DNA of 64,000 nucleotides from Halobacillus sp. A1 (GCF_024189295.1 NZ_JAIZEN010000012.1:51877-115876); one strand, 5' to 3'. Shown: positions 1 to 9,827, numbered from the stretch's first letter. The notes: a model not told the origin generated them from the letters alone. Made by a program: numbers and translations.

Positions 1-872
1 CGGTGCTGTTTACGACATTTGTAATTGTTCGCTATCCGCGTGAGACGAAGTTTTTCAAAGAGCTTGAGGAACGAAAGCATGACCTTGATCTTACAAGCCT
101 GCCTGAGCCCGAGAGGCCGTTTGAATATTTGATCGATCACAACATCACCGAGCCGATCATGGAGCTGCAGGAGAAATCATCAGCTCATCACTTACGGCTT
201 GAACAGGAGAAAGATGAGCTGCTCTCCTGGATTCATGAAGTGAAAACGCCATTGACGGCGATGCACTTGATCATCGATCGAGTGGAAGACCGCGAGCTGA
301 AGGCGCAGCTGACACACGAATGGCTGCGTGTGCACCTGTTGCTGGATCAACAGCTGCATCAGAAGCGTATGCCTTTCATCGAAAATGATTTATATGTAGA
401 AAAAGTGGAGCTCGAGCCGCTCCTGCACAGTGAAATCAATACGCTGCGTTCGTGGTGTATGCAGAAAGGAATCGGGTTCGATGTGGACCTTTCTATTACC
501 ACCGTACTCAGCGACGCCAAATGGCTCGGCTTTATCCTACGCCAGCTGCTGACGAATGCCGTGAAATACAGCGAGCAAGGCTCTGACATTACCGTCATAA
601 GCCGCGAGCACAAAGGTCAAGCCAGCCTGCAAGTCATCGATCGCGGACGCGGCATTGAACCACGTGACCTGCCTCGCATCTTCGAGAAAGGCTTCACGTC
701 AACGAGCCAGCACCACGATACCGCTGCTACCGGCATGGGCCTTTATTTAGCGAAAAAATCCGCAGCACCGCTTCACATCGAAATCGATGTTCAATCGACG
801 CCCGGGTCTGGCGCCACTTTTACGCTCACCTTTCCGAAAGCGAACGAATTCATTGAAATCCAGGGCGTGTGA
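1..872 (+). CDS. BceS-type intramembrane-sensing histidine kinase (5' partial)
   Basis: The C-terminal 290 or so residues of a membrane sensor kinase; the frame is open to the left edge, so the N-terminus and both membrane helices are mostly outside the window. Visible parts are the phosphoacceptor box SWIHEVKTPLTA near residue 76, an N box (LLTNAVKY), a G1 box (DRGRGIEP), an F box (RIFEKGFT) and a G2 box (GMGLYLAKK). The short cytoplasmic linker and the TNAVKYS/FEKGFT variants are typical of BceS kinases, which sense cell-wall antibiotics together with a BceAB transporter. That transporter follows directly downstream, which supports the call. The response regulator is expected just upstream. 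The ORF could start at a GTG at position 3, but that would leave a soluble fragment, so it is treated as partial. Confidence 0.88.
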   Translation, partial: VLFTTFVIVRYPRETKFFKELEERKHDLDLTSLPEPERPFEYLIDHNITEPIMELQEKSSAHHLRLEQEKDELLSWIHEVKTPLTAMHLIIDRVEDRELKAQLTHEWLRVHLLLDQQLHQKRMPFIENDLYVEKVELEPLLHSEINTLRSWCMQKGIGFDVDLSITTVLSDAKWLGFILRQLLTNAVKYSEQGSDITVISREHKGQASLQVIDRGRGIEPRDLPRIFEKGFTSTSQHHDTAATGMGLYLAKKSAAPLHIEIDVQSTPGSGATFTLTFPKANEFIEIQGV

Positions 873-883
873 CAAAAATGTCA
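870..883. promoter_or_regulatory. BceR-like operator
   Basis: TGACA-AAAA-TGTCA is a perfect inverted repeat that overlaps the kinase stop codon. It fits the TnACA-N4-TGTnA box bound by BceR-type response regulators. A -10-like TATACA at 935-940 lies downstream with no good -35, as expected for an activator-dependent promoter of the transporter genes. Confidence 0.6.
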
Positions 884-971
884 CTCGCTTTTCTTTTTTG
901 TTCGGTGAATGAAAGGACTCTCCCTGCCGGAACTTATACAATAGGGGTATCACGAAAACCGGGGGTACAAT

Positions 972-1733
972 ATGAACATACTGGAAGCTCATAAAATCCA
1001 TAAAAGCTACGGAAATAAATTCACCAAGCAAGAAGTATTAAAAGGCATTGACGTAAACATCGAGAAAGGCGAATTCGTGACGATCATGGGTGCGTCGGGC
1101 TCAGGAAAAACGACGCTGCTGAACGTTTTGTCTACCATTGACCGCGTCAGCCATGGAACGATTAAAATCGAAGGCAAGGAATTGACCGGCCAAAAAGAAA
1201 AACAGCTGGCGGAATTCAGAAAGCACCACCTTGGCTTCATTTTTCAAGAATATAACCTGCTCGATACATTGACGGTCAAAGAAAATATCCTGCTGCCGTT
1301 ATCGATTTCAAAAGTATCGAAAAAAGCAGCTAATGAAAAATTCCAGGCGGTGGCAGCTGAGCTCGGTATTGAAGATGTCGCGCACAAATATCCGAATGAA
1401 ATTTCCGGCGGACAGAAGCAGCGAACGTCAGCCGCACGATCCTTCATTCATGAGCCGAGCATTATTTTTGCCGATGAACCGACCGGCGCGCTCGATTCCA
1501 AGTCGGCCTCGGATTTGTTAGATAAAATGAGCAGCTTAAATGACAAGCGGCAGGCAACCATTGTGATGGTGTCTCACGATCCGGTCGCTGCCAGCTACAG
1601 CAGCCGCGTTATCTTTATTAAGGATGGCAGCATCTATACTCAATTGAACAAAGGCGATCAGACGCGCCAGACGTTCCTGAAGGATATTATCAAAACGCAG
1701 GGCGTGCTCGGCGGGGTGCACTATGAGCATTAA
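972..1733 (+). CDS. BceA-type ABC transporter ATPase
   Basis: A 253-residue ATPase of the MacB/BceA class. Walker A is GASGSGKTT (about residue 40), the Q-loop is FIFQEYNLL, the signature is SGGQKQR, Walker B is [13 protein letters not shown] and the switch histidine is in VSHD. It should power the adjacent FtsX-type permease, which in this family frees lipid II-cycle intermediates from peptide antibiotics and also signals to the BceS kinase. A GGGGG sequence lies 6-10 bases before the ATG. It overlaps the permease gene by 11 bases, so translation is probably coupled. Confidence 0.92.
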   Translation: MNILEAHKIHKSYGNKFTKQEVLKGIDVNIEKGEFVTIMGASGSGKTTLLNVLSTIDRVSHGTIKIEGKELTGQKEKQLAEFRKHHLGFIFQEYNLLDTLTVKENILLPLSISKVSKKAANEKFQAVAAELGIEDVAHKYPNEISGGQKQRTSAARSFIHEPSIIFADEPTGALDSKSASDLLDKMSSLNDKRQATIVMVSHDPVAASYSSRVIFIKDGSIYTQLNKGDQTRQTFLKDIIKTQGVLGGVHYEH

Positions 1734-3663
1734 TCAACTCATTTTCCGCAATTTGAAAAAGAACCTGAAGAACTACTACTTGTATGTATTTGCTTTAACA
1801 TTCAGCGTCGCGCTTTACTTTTCATTTGTTACTTTGCAATACGAGCCTTCGATGGATGAAGCGACCGGTTCGATTAGAGGGGCAGCCGCCGTAAGAGCCG
1901 CTTCGGTTTTACTCGTTGCCATCATTGCCATCTTCCTTTTTTATGCGAATAATTTATTCATTAGACGGCGCAGTCAGGAAATCGGCTTATTCCAGCTGAT
2001 CGGGATGACAAAAAATCGCATTTTCAGCATATTAAGCATCGAAAATCTGATGATCTATTTCGGATCGCTGCTGCTCGGGACGCTGCTCGGCTTTTCCATA
2101 TCCAAACTCGTCACCATGACGCTGTTTAAAATTATGGAAGTCGATGATGTGGCTGCCCTCAGCTTCTCGTTTCCAGCTTTTCTGCAGACGATGATCGTGT
2201 TTGCCGCCATCTATGCCGTGATTATGCTGATGAATTATTGGTTTATTAAACGACAGAGTATCCTCTCTTTGTTTCATGTAAAATCAAAAACCGAAGGACG
2301 AGTGAAGAACATCTCGATTTTCGAAATCCTGATGGGGATCCTCGGAATCGGACTGATCGCGACGGGATATTATGTATCCTCTAAATTATTTGACGGTGAT
2401 TTCACCTCGATCAACACGCTGTTCATGGTGATGATCTTCATCCTCGCCTCCGTCATTATCGGGACGTACTTTTTCTACAAAGGATCAGTACGGTTTGTCG
2501 CCAATCTCATCCGTAAAAACAAAAGCGGCTATTTGAACATTAATGAGGTGCTCTCCCTTTCCTCAATCATGTTCCGCATGAAATCGAATGCGCTGCTGCT
2601 TACGATCATTACGACGATTTCCGCTTTAGCTATCGGACTATTGTCATTAAGTTATATTTCTTACTATTCCGCTGAAAAAACAGCCGAAGCCAGTACCCCT
2701 GCCGATTTCACGGTTGTCACGGAAGAAGCAGCCGATGAGCTCGGGCAGACCTTTTCTGAAAACGGCATCGAGTATAGCGAAGAGAGGATCGAAGTCGTTA
2801 TCGCAGAGGCGGATATCACTAATATCGTTGGAGCCAACTTACAGGAAATCAGCTTAAATGACGGCATTACGGATATGGCCTTCATCAGTGAGGAAGCCGC
2901 GGATATGGACATCCAGGAGACGGAAACCCGATTTACCGGGTACAATGATGCCTTACAGCAATTGATGAACCTGGAGGATTCCGGGGACATCGTCATCCAT
3001 ACAGCGAATGAAAATTTAGAACAGCAATATACCGGCCTTGCCGAAGAAGACCTGCTTCCCACTTACTTTACTGGCGGATTTCCTACAGCCGTTGTTGATG
3101 AAAAAACGTTCGACATCCTATCCAATGACATCGATGAGGACATTCAGCGTGAGTCGTCCCTGTATATCGGACTTCAATTAGAAGAAGGCGAAAACAGAGC
3201 AGAAGCGGATGAGCTATTTCAAAGCCTGGCCATCAGTGAAGAATACGGCAATGACTCTCAATATGACAGCGAACGCATGCAGAAGCAGAACATGGGACTC
3301 GTCATGTTTATCGTCGGATTCCTCGGCCTCGCGTTTCTGATCACCTCGGGCTGCGTATTATACTTTAAGCAAATGGAAGAAAGCGAAGAAGAACAGCCGA
3401 ACTACACGATCTTAAGAAAGCTCGGCTATACCCGCCATGACTTGTTAAAAGGAATCCAGGGCAAGCAGGTGTTCAACTTTGGAATCCCTCTGCTCATCGG
3501 ACTGCTGCACAGCTATTTTGCCGTTCAATCCGGCTGGTTCTTCTTCGGAACCGAACTCTGGACTCCGATGCTGCTTGTGATGGGGGTGTATACGGGACTG
3601 TATTCGATTTTTGGACTGTTGTCGGTCTTGTATTATAAGAAAGTCATTAGAGAATCCCTGTAA
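1723..3663 (+). CDS. BceB-type ABC transporter permease
   Basis: A 646-residue FtsX-family permease. Its length and layout match BceB/VraE proteins: about ten membrane helices, with a large acidic extracellular domain (about residues 310-530, very rich in E and D) between helices 7 and 8. The extracellular domain is the part that binds peptide antibiotics and contacts the BceS kinase. The acidic character fits a salt-tolerant host. The gene ends at a strong bidirectional terminator. The specific antibiotic cannot be told from the sequence. Confidence 0.92.
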   Translation: MSINQLIFRNLKKNLKNYYLYVFALTFSVALYFSFVTLQYEPSMDEATGSIRGAAAVRAASVLLVAIIAIFLFYANNLFIRRRSQEIGLFQLIGMTKNRIFSILSIENLMIYFGSLLLGTLLGFSISKLVTMTLFKIMEVDDVAALSFSFPAFLQTMIVFAAIYAVIMLMNYWFIKRQSILSLFHVKSKTEGRVKNISIFEILMGILGIGLIATGYYVSSKLFDGDFTSINTLFMVMIFILASVIIGTYFFYKGSVRFVANLIRKNKSGYLNINEVLSLSSIMFRMKSNALLLTIITTISALAIGLLSLSYISYYSAEKTAEASTPADFTVVTEEAADELGQTFSENGIEYSEERIEVVIAEADITNIVGANLQEISLNDGITDMAFISEEAADMDIQETETRFTGYNDALQQLMNLEDSGDIVIHTANENLEQQYTGLAEEDLLPTYFTGGFPTAVVDEKTFDILSNDIDEDIQRESSLYIGLQLEEGENRAEADELFQSLAISEEYGNDSQYDSERMQKQNMGLVMFIVGFLGLAFLITSGCVLYFKQMEESEEEQPNYTILRKLGYTRHDLLKGIQGKQVFNFGIPLLIGLLHSYFAVQSGWFFFGTELWTPMLLVMGVYTGLYSIFGLLSVLYYKKVIRESL

Positions 3664-3664
3664 A

Positions 3665-3703
3665 AAAAAGGATCCAGAGCTGCCATCGCTCTGGATCCTT
3701 TTT
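3665..3703. terminator. Bidirectional intrinsic terminator
   Basis: A perfect 16-bp stem (AAAAAGGATCCAGAGC and its complement) with a 7-base loop, A-run on the left and T-run on the right. It separates the convergent permease and Nudix genes and can stop transcription from both sides. Confidence 0.93.
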
Positions 3704-3706
3704 CAT

Positions 3707-4324
3707 TTATTCGATGGAGTCTACGAAAGCCGCAAGGATCCTCGCTGTCAGTCCCCAGATCACCCGGCTTTCATATTGATAAAAATACTCTTCCATTTTC
3801 CGAGTCTGCCACTCATAATCCTCACCGTTCGCAATCAAATCATAAGGAAAGCCATCCTCAGGCTTCACTTCAAAATTCACATAGTGAACCTCCGGCTTTG
3901 TATGTCTAAAAAAGGAAAGCGGCACCGTAAACACCTCTTCCACCTCAGCAGGATTAGACTGTATGTTTTCCTCTGTACAGTCCAGAAAGCCGACATACGT
4001 ATCGACCATCATTCGGCCAAAAGGAGAAAGCATGTAGTCGAATGGATACACCTCGCCAAAGTCCCCATCCTCAATGCCGAGCTCCTCTTTTGCTTCCCTT
4101 ACCGCAGCCTCCTGCGGCGATTCCATCCGGTCTACTTTTCCCCCGGGAAAACAAATCTCACCTGGCTGCCTTCTCATCTCAAGCGAACGTACTTCAAACA
4201 ATAAGTGAAGCTCTCCGTCCTTTTCGATGAGAGGAATAAGAATAGAAAAGTGGTTCAATTCCTTCTGGCCGATTACGGAGGGTGTGTGATTTTTTAATAT
4301 ATGTGTAATCGCTTTTCGTTCCAT
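3707..4324 (-). CDS. Nudix hydrolase, CoA diphosphatase type
   Basis: A 205-residue Nudix protein. The Nudix box fits GX5EX7REUXEEXGU exactly, from the glycine of FPGGKVDRM to EELGI. The stretch just before it (LLFEVRSLEMRRQPGEICFPGG) matches the NudL/CoA-pyrophosphatase signature, so the likely substrates are CoA and acyl-CoA, cleaved to 3',5'-ADP and phosphopantetheine. ATG at 4324 is preferred to the GTG at 4333 because AAGGGTGG lies five bases before it. It is monocistronic and shares its terminator with the Bce operon. Confidence 0.85.
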   Translation of the reverse strand: MERKAITHILKNHTPSVIGQKELNHFSILIPLIEKDGELHLLFEVRSLEMRRQPGEICFPGGKVDRMESPQEAAVREAKEELGIEDGDFGEVYPFDYMLSPFGRMMVDTYVGFLDCTEENIQSNPAEVEEVFTVPLSFFRHTKPEVHYVNFEVKPEDGFPYDLIANGEDYEWQTRKMEEYFYQYESRVIWGLTARILAAFVDSIE

Positions 4325-4473
4325 GATTTCCACCCTTTTTTACGAAATAGTCATAGGTTCATTATACGCTGATGAGCCGGGGGTTTACAGAATATCGCTT
4401 CTTTCTGCCAGTAAAACCTGAATTCTGTATGAATCCACACTTCTAGGAAATTATAAAATCAGGAGGGATGACG

Positions 4474-4839
4474 ATGAATGAGCGATCTTTATCCGTAGAG
4501 GAATTCAATGAGCTGCTGCAGAAGTGGAGCGGTCAAACGATTAGAATCATGAAACACGAGCTGGATGACCTGGACAGGGTGGTCATGGAATTGAAGGACA
4601 TTTCCTATGAAACGAATACGAGACGATCCGATCAATATGAAGCGATGCATACGTTACTGCTGAATGGGACGGGGATTACGGAAACCGTCGCTTCCAACAT
4701 GCAGCCGCTTCCCGACTCGACGTATGAAATACCGCTCGAAGACTCGACGTTGTACAAATTCGACAATCAGCGCTTTTCCCTGCTTACCGACAGAGGGACG
4801 TATACCATAGAAGTCGCTTCAGAAAATTATCTGCCCTAG
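4474..4839 (+). CDS. Small soluble protein of unknown function
   Basis: A 121-residue protein that I do not recognise. It has no signal peptide or membrane helix; the first half is helical and charged, and the second half looks like beta strands (STLYKFDNQRFSLLTDRGTYTIEVA). ATG at 4474 is chosen because AGGAGGG lies six bases upstream; the in-frame ATG at 4468 touches that site. It has a -10-like TTATAAAAT nearby and its own terminator, so it is a stand-alone unit. Confidence 0.7.
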   Translation: MNERSLSVEEFNELLQKWSGQTIRIMKHELDDLDRVVMELKDISYETNTRRSDQYEAMHTLLLNGTGITETVASNMQPLPDSTYEIPLEDSTLYKFDNQRFSLLTDRGTYTIEVASENYLP

Positions 4840-4841
4840 TT

Positions 4842-4871
4842 AAAAACCACCTGAGTGCTCAGGTGGTTTTT
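4842..4871 (+). terminator. Intrinsic terminator of the small unknown gene
   Basis: A 13-bp perfect stem (AAAAACCACCTGA) with a GTGC loop and a T-run directly behind the stop codon. Confidence 0.93.
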
Positions 4872-4932
4872 GATTGCCCTTCACTTTAGGTAAGGTACAA
4901 TGAAGATAATGAAAAATTTGGGAGGAATGAGG

Positions 4933-5841
4933 ATGAAAATCGGAATTGTTGGATTGGGAGAAATTGCGAAGAAAGCCTACTTACCCGTTCTTTCCGAAAA
5001 AGAAGGAATCGAGCTTGTCCTTTGCACGAGAAATGAAGAAACACTGAACAAATCAGCCGCCAAATATAAGATCGAGAAAAAGGTCCAGACCGTAGACGAA
5101 CTCATCGACAAAGAAGTAGATGCGGCGTTCATCAGTGCCGCGACCGAAGCTCACTTTGAACTCGCCGAAAAGCTGCTCCTAAACGGCATTCATGTTTACA
5201 TAGACAAACCGATTTCCATGAATTTTGACGAAACGGAAAAAATCGTCCAGCTTGCCAAAGACAGCGGCAAAGTCGCCATGGTCGGATTTAACAGAAGGTT
5301 CATCCCTAAAGTGAATGAACTTAGAGAAAAAGGAAAACCCAGCCTGATTCTTATTCAAAAAAACAGATTCGCTTCCCCTGACTATGTGCGAAGGTTTGTT
5401 GTCGAAGACTTTATCCACGTCGTTGATACTCTCCGCTTTTTAATGAACACCGACGTCAAGGATGTAAACGTGCAGTGCCTGAAAAAAGGAGAAATACTGG
5501 ATCATTTGATCATCCAGCTGATCGGTGACGACTGCACCGCTATGGGCGTCATGAACAGAAATGGCGGCGTCACTGAAGAAATCATCGAATACTCGACCGG
5601 CCATGATAAATACGTAGTAAAGAGTCTCGTGGAAACGACCCACTACCACAATAAAGAAATCAACCTATCCACATTCGGGGACTGGGAACCGACTTTGTAT
5701 AAGCGCGGCTTCTATCAAATAGCCGACCACTTTATCGATTGCGTACGAAATAACGAGACGCCTGACCCGTCTATCGAGGATTCGCTTCTCACTCATGACA
5801 TATGCGAAAGAATTGTCAAAGCGATTGACGAAAATGCGTAA
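4933..5841 (+). CDS. Gfo/Idh/MocA-family NAD(P) oxidoreductase
   Basis: A 302-residue dehydrogenase. The N-terminal Rossmann fold starts MKIGIVGLGEIAKKAYLPVL; the usual EKP motif appears as DKP in VYIDKPISMNF (near residue 95), whose lysine normally contacts substrate and cofactor. The C-terminal half is the typical beta-sheet substrate domain (FNRRFIPKV onward). ATG at 4933 is chosen because GGAGG lies seven bases before it. The family oxidises or reduces sugars, inositols and related polyols, but there is no neighbouring gene to show the substrate. It is transcribed alone. Confidence 0.82.
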   Translation: MKIGIVGLGEIAKKAYLPVLSEKEGIELVLCTRNEETLNKSAAKYKIEKKVQTVDELIDKEVDAAFISAATEAHFELAEKLLLNGIHVYIDKPISMNFDETEKIVQLAKDSGKVAMVGFNRRFIPKVNELREKGKPSLILIQKNRFASPDYVRRFVVEDFIHVVDTLRFLMNTDVKDVNVQCLKKGEILDHLIIQLIGDDCTAMGVMNRNGGVTEEIIEYSTGHDKYVVKSLVETTHYHNKEINLSTFGDWEPTLYKRGFYQIADHFIDCVRNNETPDPSIEDSLLTHDICERIVKAIDENA

Positions 5842-5851
5842 GCTTAAAAGA

Positions 5852-5873
5852 CCTCACGAATTCGTGGGGTTTT
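5852..5873 (+). terminator. Intrinsic terminator of the oxidoreductase gene
   Basis: CCTCACG-AATT-CGTGGGG stem (one G-T pair) followed by TTTTC, preceded by AAAAGA, between two convergent genes. Confidence 0.8.
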
Positions 5874-5881
5874 CTCAATGT

Positions 5882-6439
5882 TTAATAGCGACTCAACTCC
5901 TCTAAAGAGACACGACCGGCGACTTCATATCCTTTCCCCCGCCCAAGAGGCTTCACGACGACAGTCCCCATATTAGGTATGGCACCTAACCCTGCATATT
6001 CAGGAAAGCTGTGTGCAACAATCACTCGATTCGTCCCAGCAGGCGGAGGAAATTCTAAACGTGACTGCACAGAGCGCAGAATGTCAGCCTCCTCTGCCTG
6101 CGACACATTCCTGCTCAACCGGTACACTTCCACCCAGAAAGGATCGACTTGAACGACCCCACTTCCAAACGCCAGCTCGGCAGTTTCTCTATTTCTGCAA
6201 AAAGGACTGGCGAGCACCGGAGCGACCAAAGGAATACGTAAACGCCGCAGGGCCGCTCCATAAGCTGCCGCCTGCTTCCTTCCCGCTTCTGATAAATTTC
6301 TCTGCGTCGTACAATCCATAAAGGTAAAATTCATCCCATCTTCTCCTACGGTAGCTTCCGCGTGCCGGGCATACAAAATATACCCGCCTCCCCGCAGCAA
6401 CGATAAAAGCGATCGATGCTGCGTGTGACGTACTGCCAT
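5882..6439 (-). CDS. Histidine phosphatase superfamily protein
   Basis: A 185-residue protein of the phosphoglycerate-mutase/SixA fold. The catalytic RHG motif is changed to RHA (YILYARHAEA); the second arginine region ASPFCRNRETAELAF and the distal histidine VIVAHSF are both present, so activity is likely. The substrate is unknown. The start is not well supported by a ribosome binding site (GGAAG three bases away), so the N-terminus may differ. The neighbours are unrelated in function. Confidence 0.72.
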   Translation of the reverse strand: MAVRHTQHRSLLSLLRGGGYILYARHAEATVGEDGMNFTFMDCTTQRNLSEAGRKQAAAYGAALRRLRIPLVAPVLASPFCRNRETAELAFGSGVVQVDPFWVEVYRLSRNVSQAEEADILRSVQSRLEFPPPAGTNRVIVAHSFPEYAGLGAIPNMGTVVVKPLGRGKGYEVAGRVSLEELSRY

Positions 6440-6632
6440 CGGCTTCCATGTATGATTATTGATTTTTTCCGTGCCTCCTCATAAGAGCTTTTGGAGTCTG
6501 ATTTTCCAGCAAGTATCATTCTAGTGTAGTCCTTACTTTTATGAGGCATGAGTATAATATTTGATATCTCGAATTCGAGCCATTATACTGAGTACTATGA
6601 AAAAATAAGATGTAAACAGGAGGATTTCACCC

Positions 6633-7268
6633 ATGAATGTATTAGTCATTAAAGCTAATAACCGTCCAGATGGAATATCTACAAGAATGTATGATACTTT
6701 TCTGGAAAATATAAAAGATAACAAAGAAGTAAACGTCAGCACGTATGACGTGTTCGAGGAAGACACGCCTTACTTCGGTCAGGAAGTCTTCACAGGACTA
6801 GGAAAGCAGCACGAAGGCCTGGAGCTGAACGATACGGAGCAGCGCCTTCTGGATGCTAAACAGAAGGCAAAAGACGTAATCAGCGAAGCAGACGTCGTTG
6901 TTGTGGCGTTCCCACTATGGAACTTCACGATTCCTGCCAAGTTGCAAACGTTCATCGATTATTTAGCAGAAGCTGGCTTCAGCTTTAAATATACAGCAGA
7001 AGGTGCGCTTCAACCTCTACTGACGGATAAGCGCGTCATCTTCCTGAACGCACGCGGCGGAAATTATTCCGATCCGAACGCGGCTCCACTGGAAATGTCA
7101 CTCAATTATATGCGCAATATCTTCGGCGGACACTTCGGCATGAAGGTTGTTGACGAAGTGGTTATCGAAGGTCATGCGGCAGCTCCTGATCAGGCTGATG
7201 AGATTATTGAAGAAGGTCTTGAGAAGGTTGCTAAAGTTGCGTCTGAGCTTTCTTATCAAAACGCGTAA
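6633..7268 (+). CDS. azoR: FMN-dependent NADH:quinone oxidoreductase / azoreductase
   Basis: A 211-residue AzoR-family flavoprotein. It has the flavodoxin-like fold with the family stretches FPLWNFTIPAKLQTFIDY (FMN contact), FLNARGGNYSD and FGGHFGMK. Such enzymes reduce quinones and azo bonds with two electrons from NADH and protect against electrophiles. AGGAGG lies eight bases before the ATG. It is monocistronic with a strong terminator; nothing in the upstream region identifies its regulator. Confidence 0.9.
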   Translation: MNVLVIKANNRPDGISTRMYDTFLENIKDNKEVNVSTYDVFEEDTPYFGQEVFTGLGKQHEGLELNDTEQRLLDAKQKAKDVISEADVVVVAFPLWNFTIPAKLQTFIDYLAEAGFSFKYTAEGALQPLLTDKRVIFLNARGGNYSDPNAAPLEMSLNYMRNIFGGHFGMKVVDEVVIEGHAAAPDQADEIIEEGLEKVAKVASELSYQNA

Positions 7269-7283
7269 GAAGTAATGATCATT

Positions 7284-7318
7284 AAAAACCCCCGCCTGGG
7301 TGTAGGCGGGGGTTTTTT
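7284..7318 (+). terminator. Intrinsic terminator of the azoreductase gene
   Basis: A 14-bp stem (AAAAACCCCCGCCT) with a six-base loop and six T residues. Confidence 0.95.
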
Positions 7319-7388
7319 CGAAGGTAAGATTACTTTAGTAGGTTTTGACGTAGATTAGCCAATCTACACTAAAAAGGATGAAAAACTG

Positions 7389-7862
7389 TTAATTCAAGTG
7401 TTTAACAAATATAACTCTATCTTGTCCAGGACCATCGTAATCCGAAGATACAGAAATTCCATCAGTTACTTTATCTCCATCCTTAATATCAAAGCCCATT
7501 TTAGTATGGTATGCAACCGACGTCTTGTTTACTGGTGAGGTAATTGCTTTTATTATATACCGATCTTCTTTTTGCGCAGCATTGTAGAATTCTTCGTATA
7601 GGTGTTTACCAATATGTTTTTCACGATAATCTGGATGAACTCCCACAAAGTGTATGTAAGCTTGATCTACCTTAGATTGAGACATAAAGCCAATTAAAAA
7701 ACCTACAATTTCTCCATTATCCTCTGCAATAAAACTACTGTTATTAAAATGGTCAAAGAACAGTTTAGGCAGCATAGCTGACATTTCTCTGCCTCCCCAC
7801 CAATCGTTTATCAATGGTGAAATCACATAATAATCTGAGCTGTTAACAAAGCGAATATCCAT
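7389..7862 (-). CDS. GNAT-family N-acetyltransferase
   Basis: A 157-residue GNAT protein. The acetyl-CoA binding motif is VGVHPDYREKHIGKHLYEEFY, preceded by the EIVGFLIGF strand and followed by TSVAYHTKMGFDI. A strong GAGGGGGC site precedes the ATG. The acceptor (a small molecule or a protein) cannot be told. The next gene on this strand begins about 70 bases upstream, so the two may be co-transcribed. Confidence 0.85.
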   Translation of the reverse strand: MDIRFVNSSDYYVISPLINDWWGGREMSAMLPKLFFDHFNNSSFIAEDNGEIVGFLIGFMSQSKVDQAYIHFVGVHPDYREKHIGKHLYEEFYNAAQKEDRYIIKAITSPVNKTSVAYHTKMGFDIKDGDKVTDGISVSSDYDGPGQDRVIFVKHLN

Positions 7863-7933
7863 TTATCTGCCCCCTCATAGTTTTTATTAACCGCAAGATG
7901 TATTGAATTCCGATTACTAAAATCCGCTGCCTG

Positions 7934-8968
7934 TTAACTTTCTTTTAATAAAACACCCTCAATCACTTTAGTAACCTCAAAAGGACCAGACTCAATATTG
8001 GAAGGGATAACAATCTTTAAATTTGATTTCGGGTATACAGAAGCTCTAAAGCTGACTCCGGGATCATATCCCATCACATGATATTTATAAATTTGATTGT
8101 TTCGTTGGTTCATCCATATCCCATAACCATAGGATATTTCTCCATTTACATGAACATGAGGCCTGAGCAATCTCTTGGTAGTCTCTTCATTTAAAAGTTT
8201 AAAGTTGAATAGCGATTCCCACAGCTTCATCATGTCAGCTGCTGTAGTGAAAGCCCCTCCATCTGACCCGCCTTTTTTAGGAATAGAATAAATATTAGTT
8301 CTCCACGTATTTTCTTCATGATCATCAATGTATCCTATCGCTGTATTCTCAGGGAGTTGATCCAAAGCAAAATACCCTGAATCCATCATATGGCTCTTAC
8401 GAAATATTTCAGATTCTATGTATTCATTAAATGACCTTCCCGTTTGTTCTTCCAGAATAAGACCTAAGAGGATATAACCCGCGTTGTTATAATGGAACCT
8501 ATGTCCAGGCTTGAACTTCATGGGTTCTTTTTGAAATAACGGTAAAAAATCTTTCAGAGAATTGATTTGATAGACAGGATAGTCTTTCCACAAATCTTCA
8601 TAATCACTCATTTTCTCTTCATCAAAGTAATCAGGGATGCCGGAAGTGTGCGTTAACAAATGGTGAATCGTAATTTCTTTATCAAAGTTAGGAAAATGTA
8701 TATCTAAGCAGTCGACTAAATAAGTATCATAGTTTAATAAACCGTCTTCAATTAATTTACTAATCCCAATAGCGGTAAATAACTTGCATCCAGAGGCTAT
8801 CCCAAAGCGGGTATGTAAATTGTTTTTCCTTTTTTCCACTCTGTCTGCGTAGCCAAAGGCAAGGTTTGATATTATGTTCTCGTCTTGTTTCACGTATACC
8901 ACACCAGAAAAGTCGATGGTTTCAACCTCGTTCGTAATGATATGGTTTAATTCACTATTTTCTTTCAC
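7934..8968 (-). CDS. Serine hydrolase, class C beta-lactamase fold
   Basis: A 344-residue PBP-like hydrolase. The nucleophile motif SxxK is SGCKLFTA (about residue 65), the YxN motif is YNNAGYILLG, and GGSDGG is close to the family's third motif region. No signal peptide is seen, so it is probably cytoplasmic, more like EstB-type esterases or peptidases than a secreted beta-lactamase. GTG at 8968 is preferred to the ATG at 8989 because AAGGAG is seven bases before the GTG, whereas the ATG lies upstream of that site. Confidence 0.83.
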   Translation of the reverse strand: MKENSELNHIITNEVETIDFSGVVYVKQDENIISNLAFGYADRVEKRKNNLHTRFGIASGCKLFTAIGISKLIEDGLLNYDTYLVDCLDIHFPNFDKEITIHHLLTHTSGIPDYFDEEKMSDYEDLWKDYPVYQINSLKDFLPLFQKEPMKFKPGHRFHYNNAGYILLGLILEEQTGRSFNEYIESEIFRKSHMMDSGYFALDQLPENTAIGYIDDHEENTWRTNIYSIPKKGGSDGGAFTTAADMMKLWESLFNFKLLNEETTKRLLRPHVHVNGEISYGYGIWMNQRNNQIYKYHVMGYDPGVSFRASVYPKSNLKIVIPSNIESGPFEVTKVIEGVLLKES

Positions 8969-9020
8969 ATTGGTTCTCCTTCCATGCAAACAAATACTTT
9001 CTTAAATTCCTTCCGTCCCA

Positions 9021-9466
9021 TCACTTCTTTTGACAACCCTTAATAGTAACGCCGCTTTGAAGGATGGACTCTCCAAAAGGTAAAGTCCAAATTTTGCCGT
9101 ATTCTCTTTCTGCATTTTTAATGATTTCCTGCTTTTCTTGTTCTGTAAATAGTACTTTCCTTAAGTAATAAACGTATTCGTACGTCTTTCCTACTCTGTA
9201 TTTAAACTCCATAATGTAATTTGCTTCTACAAGATCGTTGCAGTACTAACTGATTTCTGCCCATCCTTTATAAATCTCTTATATAGCTCAGTTTTATGTA
9301 GTTCCCATGTTGTTGGATAAGAAAGCAGATTAACCAGTAAGCCTAATGTTTTTAAAGATAACGAAGTATCACTAATATTATTGCTTGTATTCTTTTGTGG
9401 TGCTTGTGCTGTGGCTACTGGAATAACTATATTATAATCATGTGGGATTTGTACTATCTTAGCCAT
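9021..9466 (-). pseudogene. Frameshifted plasmid/phage replication-type HTH protein
   Basis: Two reading frames together make one gene. The first (9466 to about 9237) reads SLKTLGLLVNLLSYPTTW and TELYKRFIKDGQKSVSTA, the helix-turn-helix start common to small plasmid and phage replication proteins. A one-base shift near 9237 brings in CNDLVEANYI then MEFKYRVGKTYEYVYYLRKV down to 9021, which continues the same family pattern. The intact protein would be about 148 residues. Known from the family: these bind DNA near replication origins. Read with the adjacent resolvase remnant, this is a decayed mobile element. A GAGGT site precedes the ATG. Confidence 0.68.
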
Positions 9467-9520
9467 GATTAACTACCTCTTTTTGTGATATACTATCCAT
9501 AATTATTAGTACTCCTTTAT

Positions 9521-9549
9521 CCACCTTTGCCGAGGTGGGTATTTTTTTG
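9521..9549 (+). terminator. Orphan terminator-like hairpin
   Basis: CCACCT-TTGCCG-AGGTGG followed by GTATTTTTTT on the plus strand. No plus-strand gene ends here now, so it may be left over from the decayed element. Confidence 0.55.
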
Positions 9550-9618
9550 TTTATGTTCCTGAATGAGATAAACAGAGATGGCCATTCTTGACATTGTGTA
9601 ATTTATTCTAATAGGTAA

Positions 9619-9810
9619 CTATTTAAAATCATCTGAAAGCCTTCTATTTGGCTTATGAGTTATTTCGGTTTCTTCATACTTTTGAGTAAACCGATCCAAA
9701 GCCTTATCTCTCTCATCTTTATCTTTAGTGTAATCAGAACGTTTTGGACGTGTTACCTCAAGTTTATCATCAGCTGTATAGATAAACCTTTCTTTCCTGA
9801 TATCACTCAT
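9619..9810 (-). CDS. Small charged protein of the mobile-element remnant
   Basis: A 63-residue, highly charged ORF (rich in K, R, D and E) that I cannot assign. An AAAGGGGTGAT site precedes its ATG at good spacing, which supports translation. It lies 17 bases beyond the resolvase remnant on the same strand and was probably part of the same element. Confidence 0.45.
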   Translation of the reverse strand: MSDIRKERFIYTADDKLEVTRPKRSDYTKDKDERDKALDRFTQKYEETEITHKPNRRLSDDFK

Positions 9811-9827
9811 ACTATCACCCCTTTATT

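Noticed and set aside
3611..4204. 197-codon plus-strand frame across the end of the BceB-type gene and the Nudix gene
   Set aside because: It crosses a strong terminator and lies antisense to a Nudix gene with a complete Nudix box.
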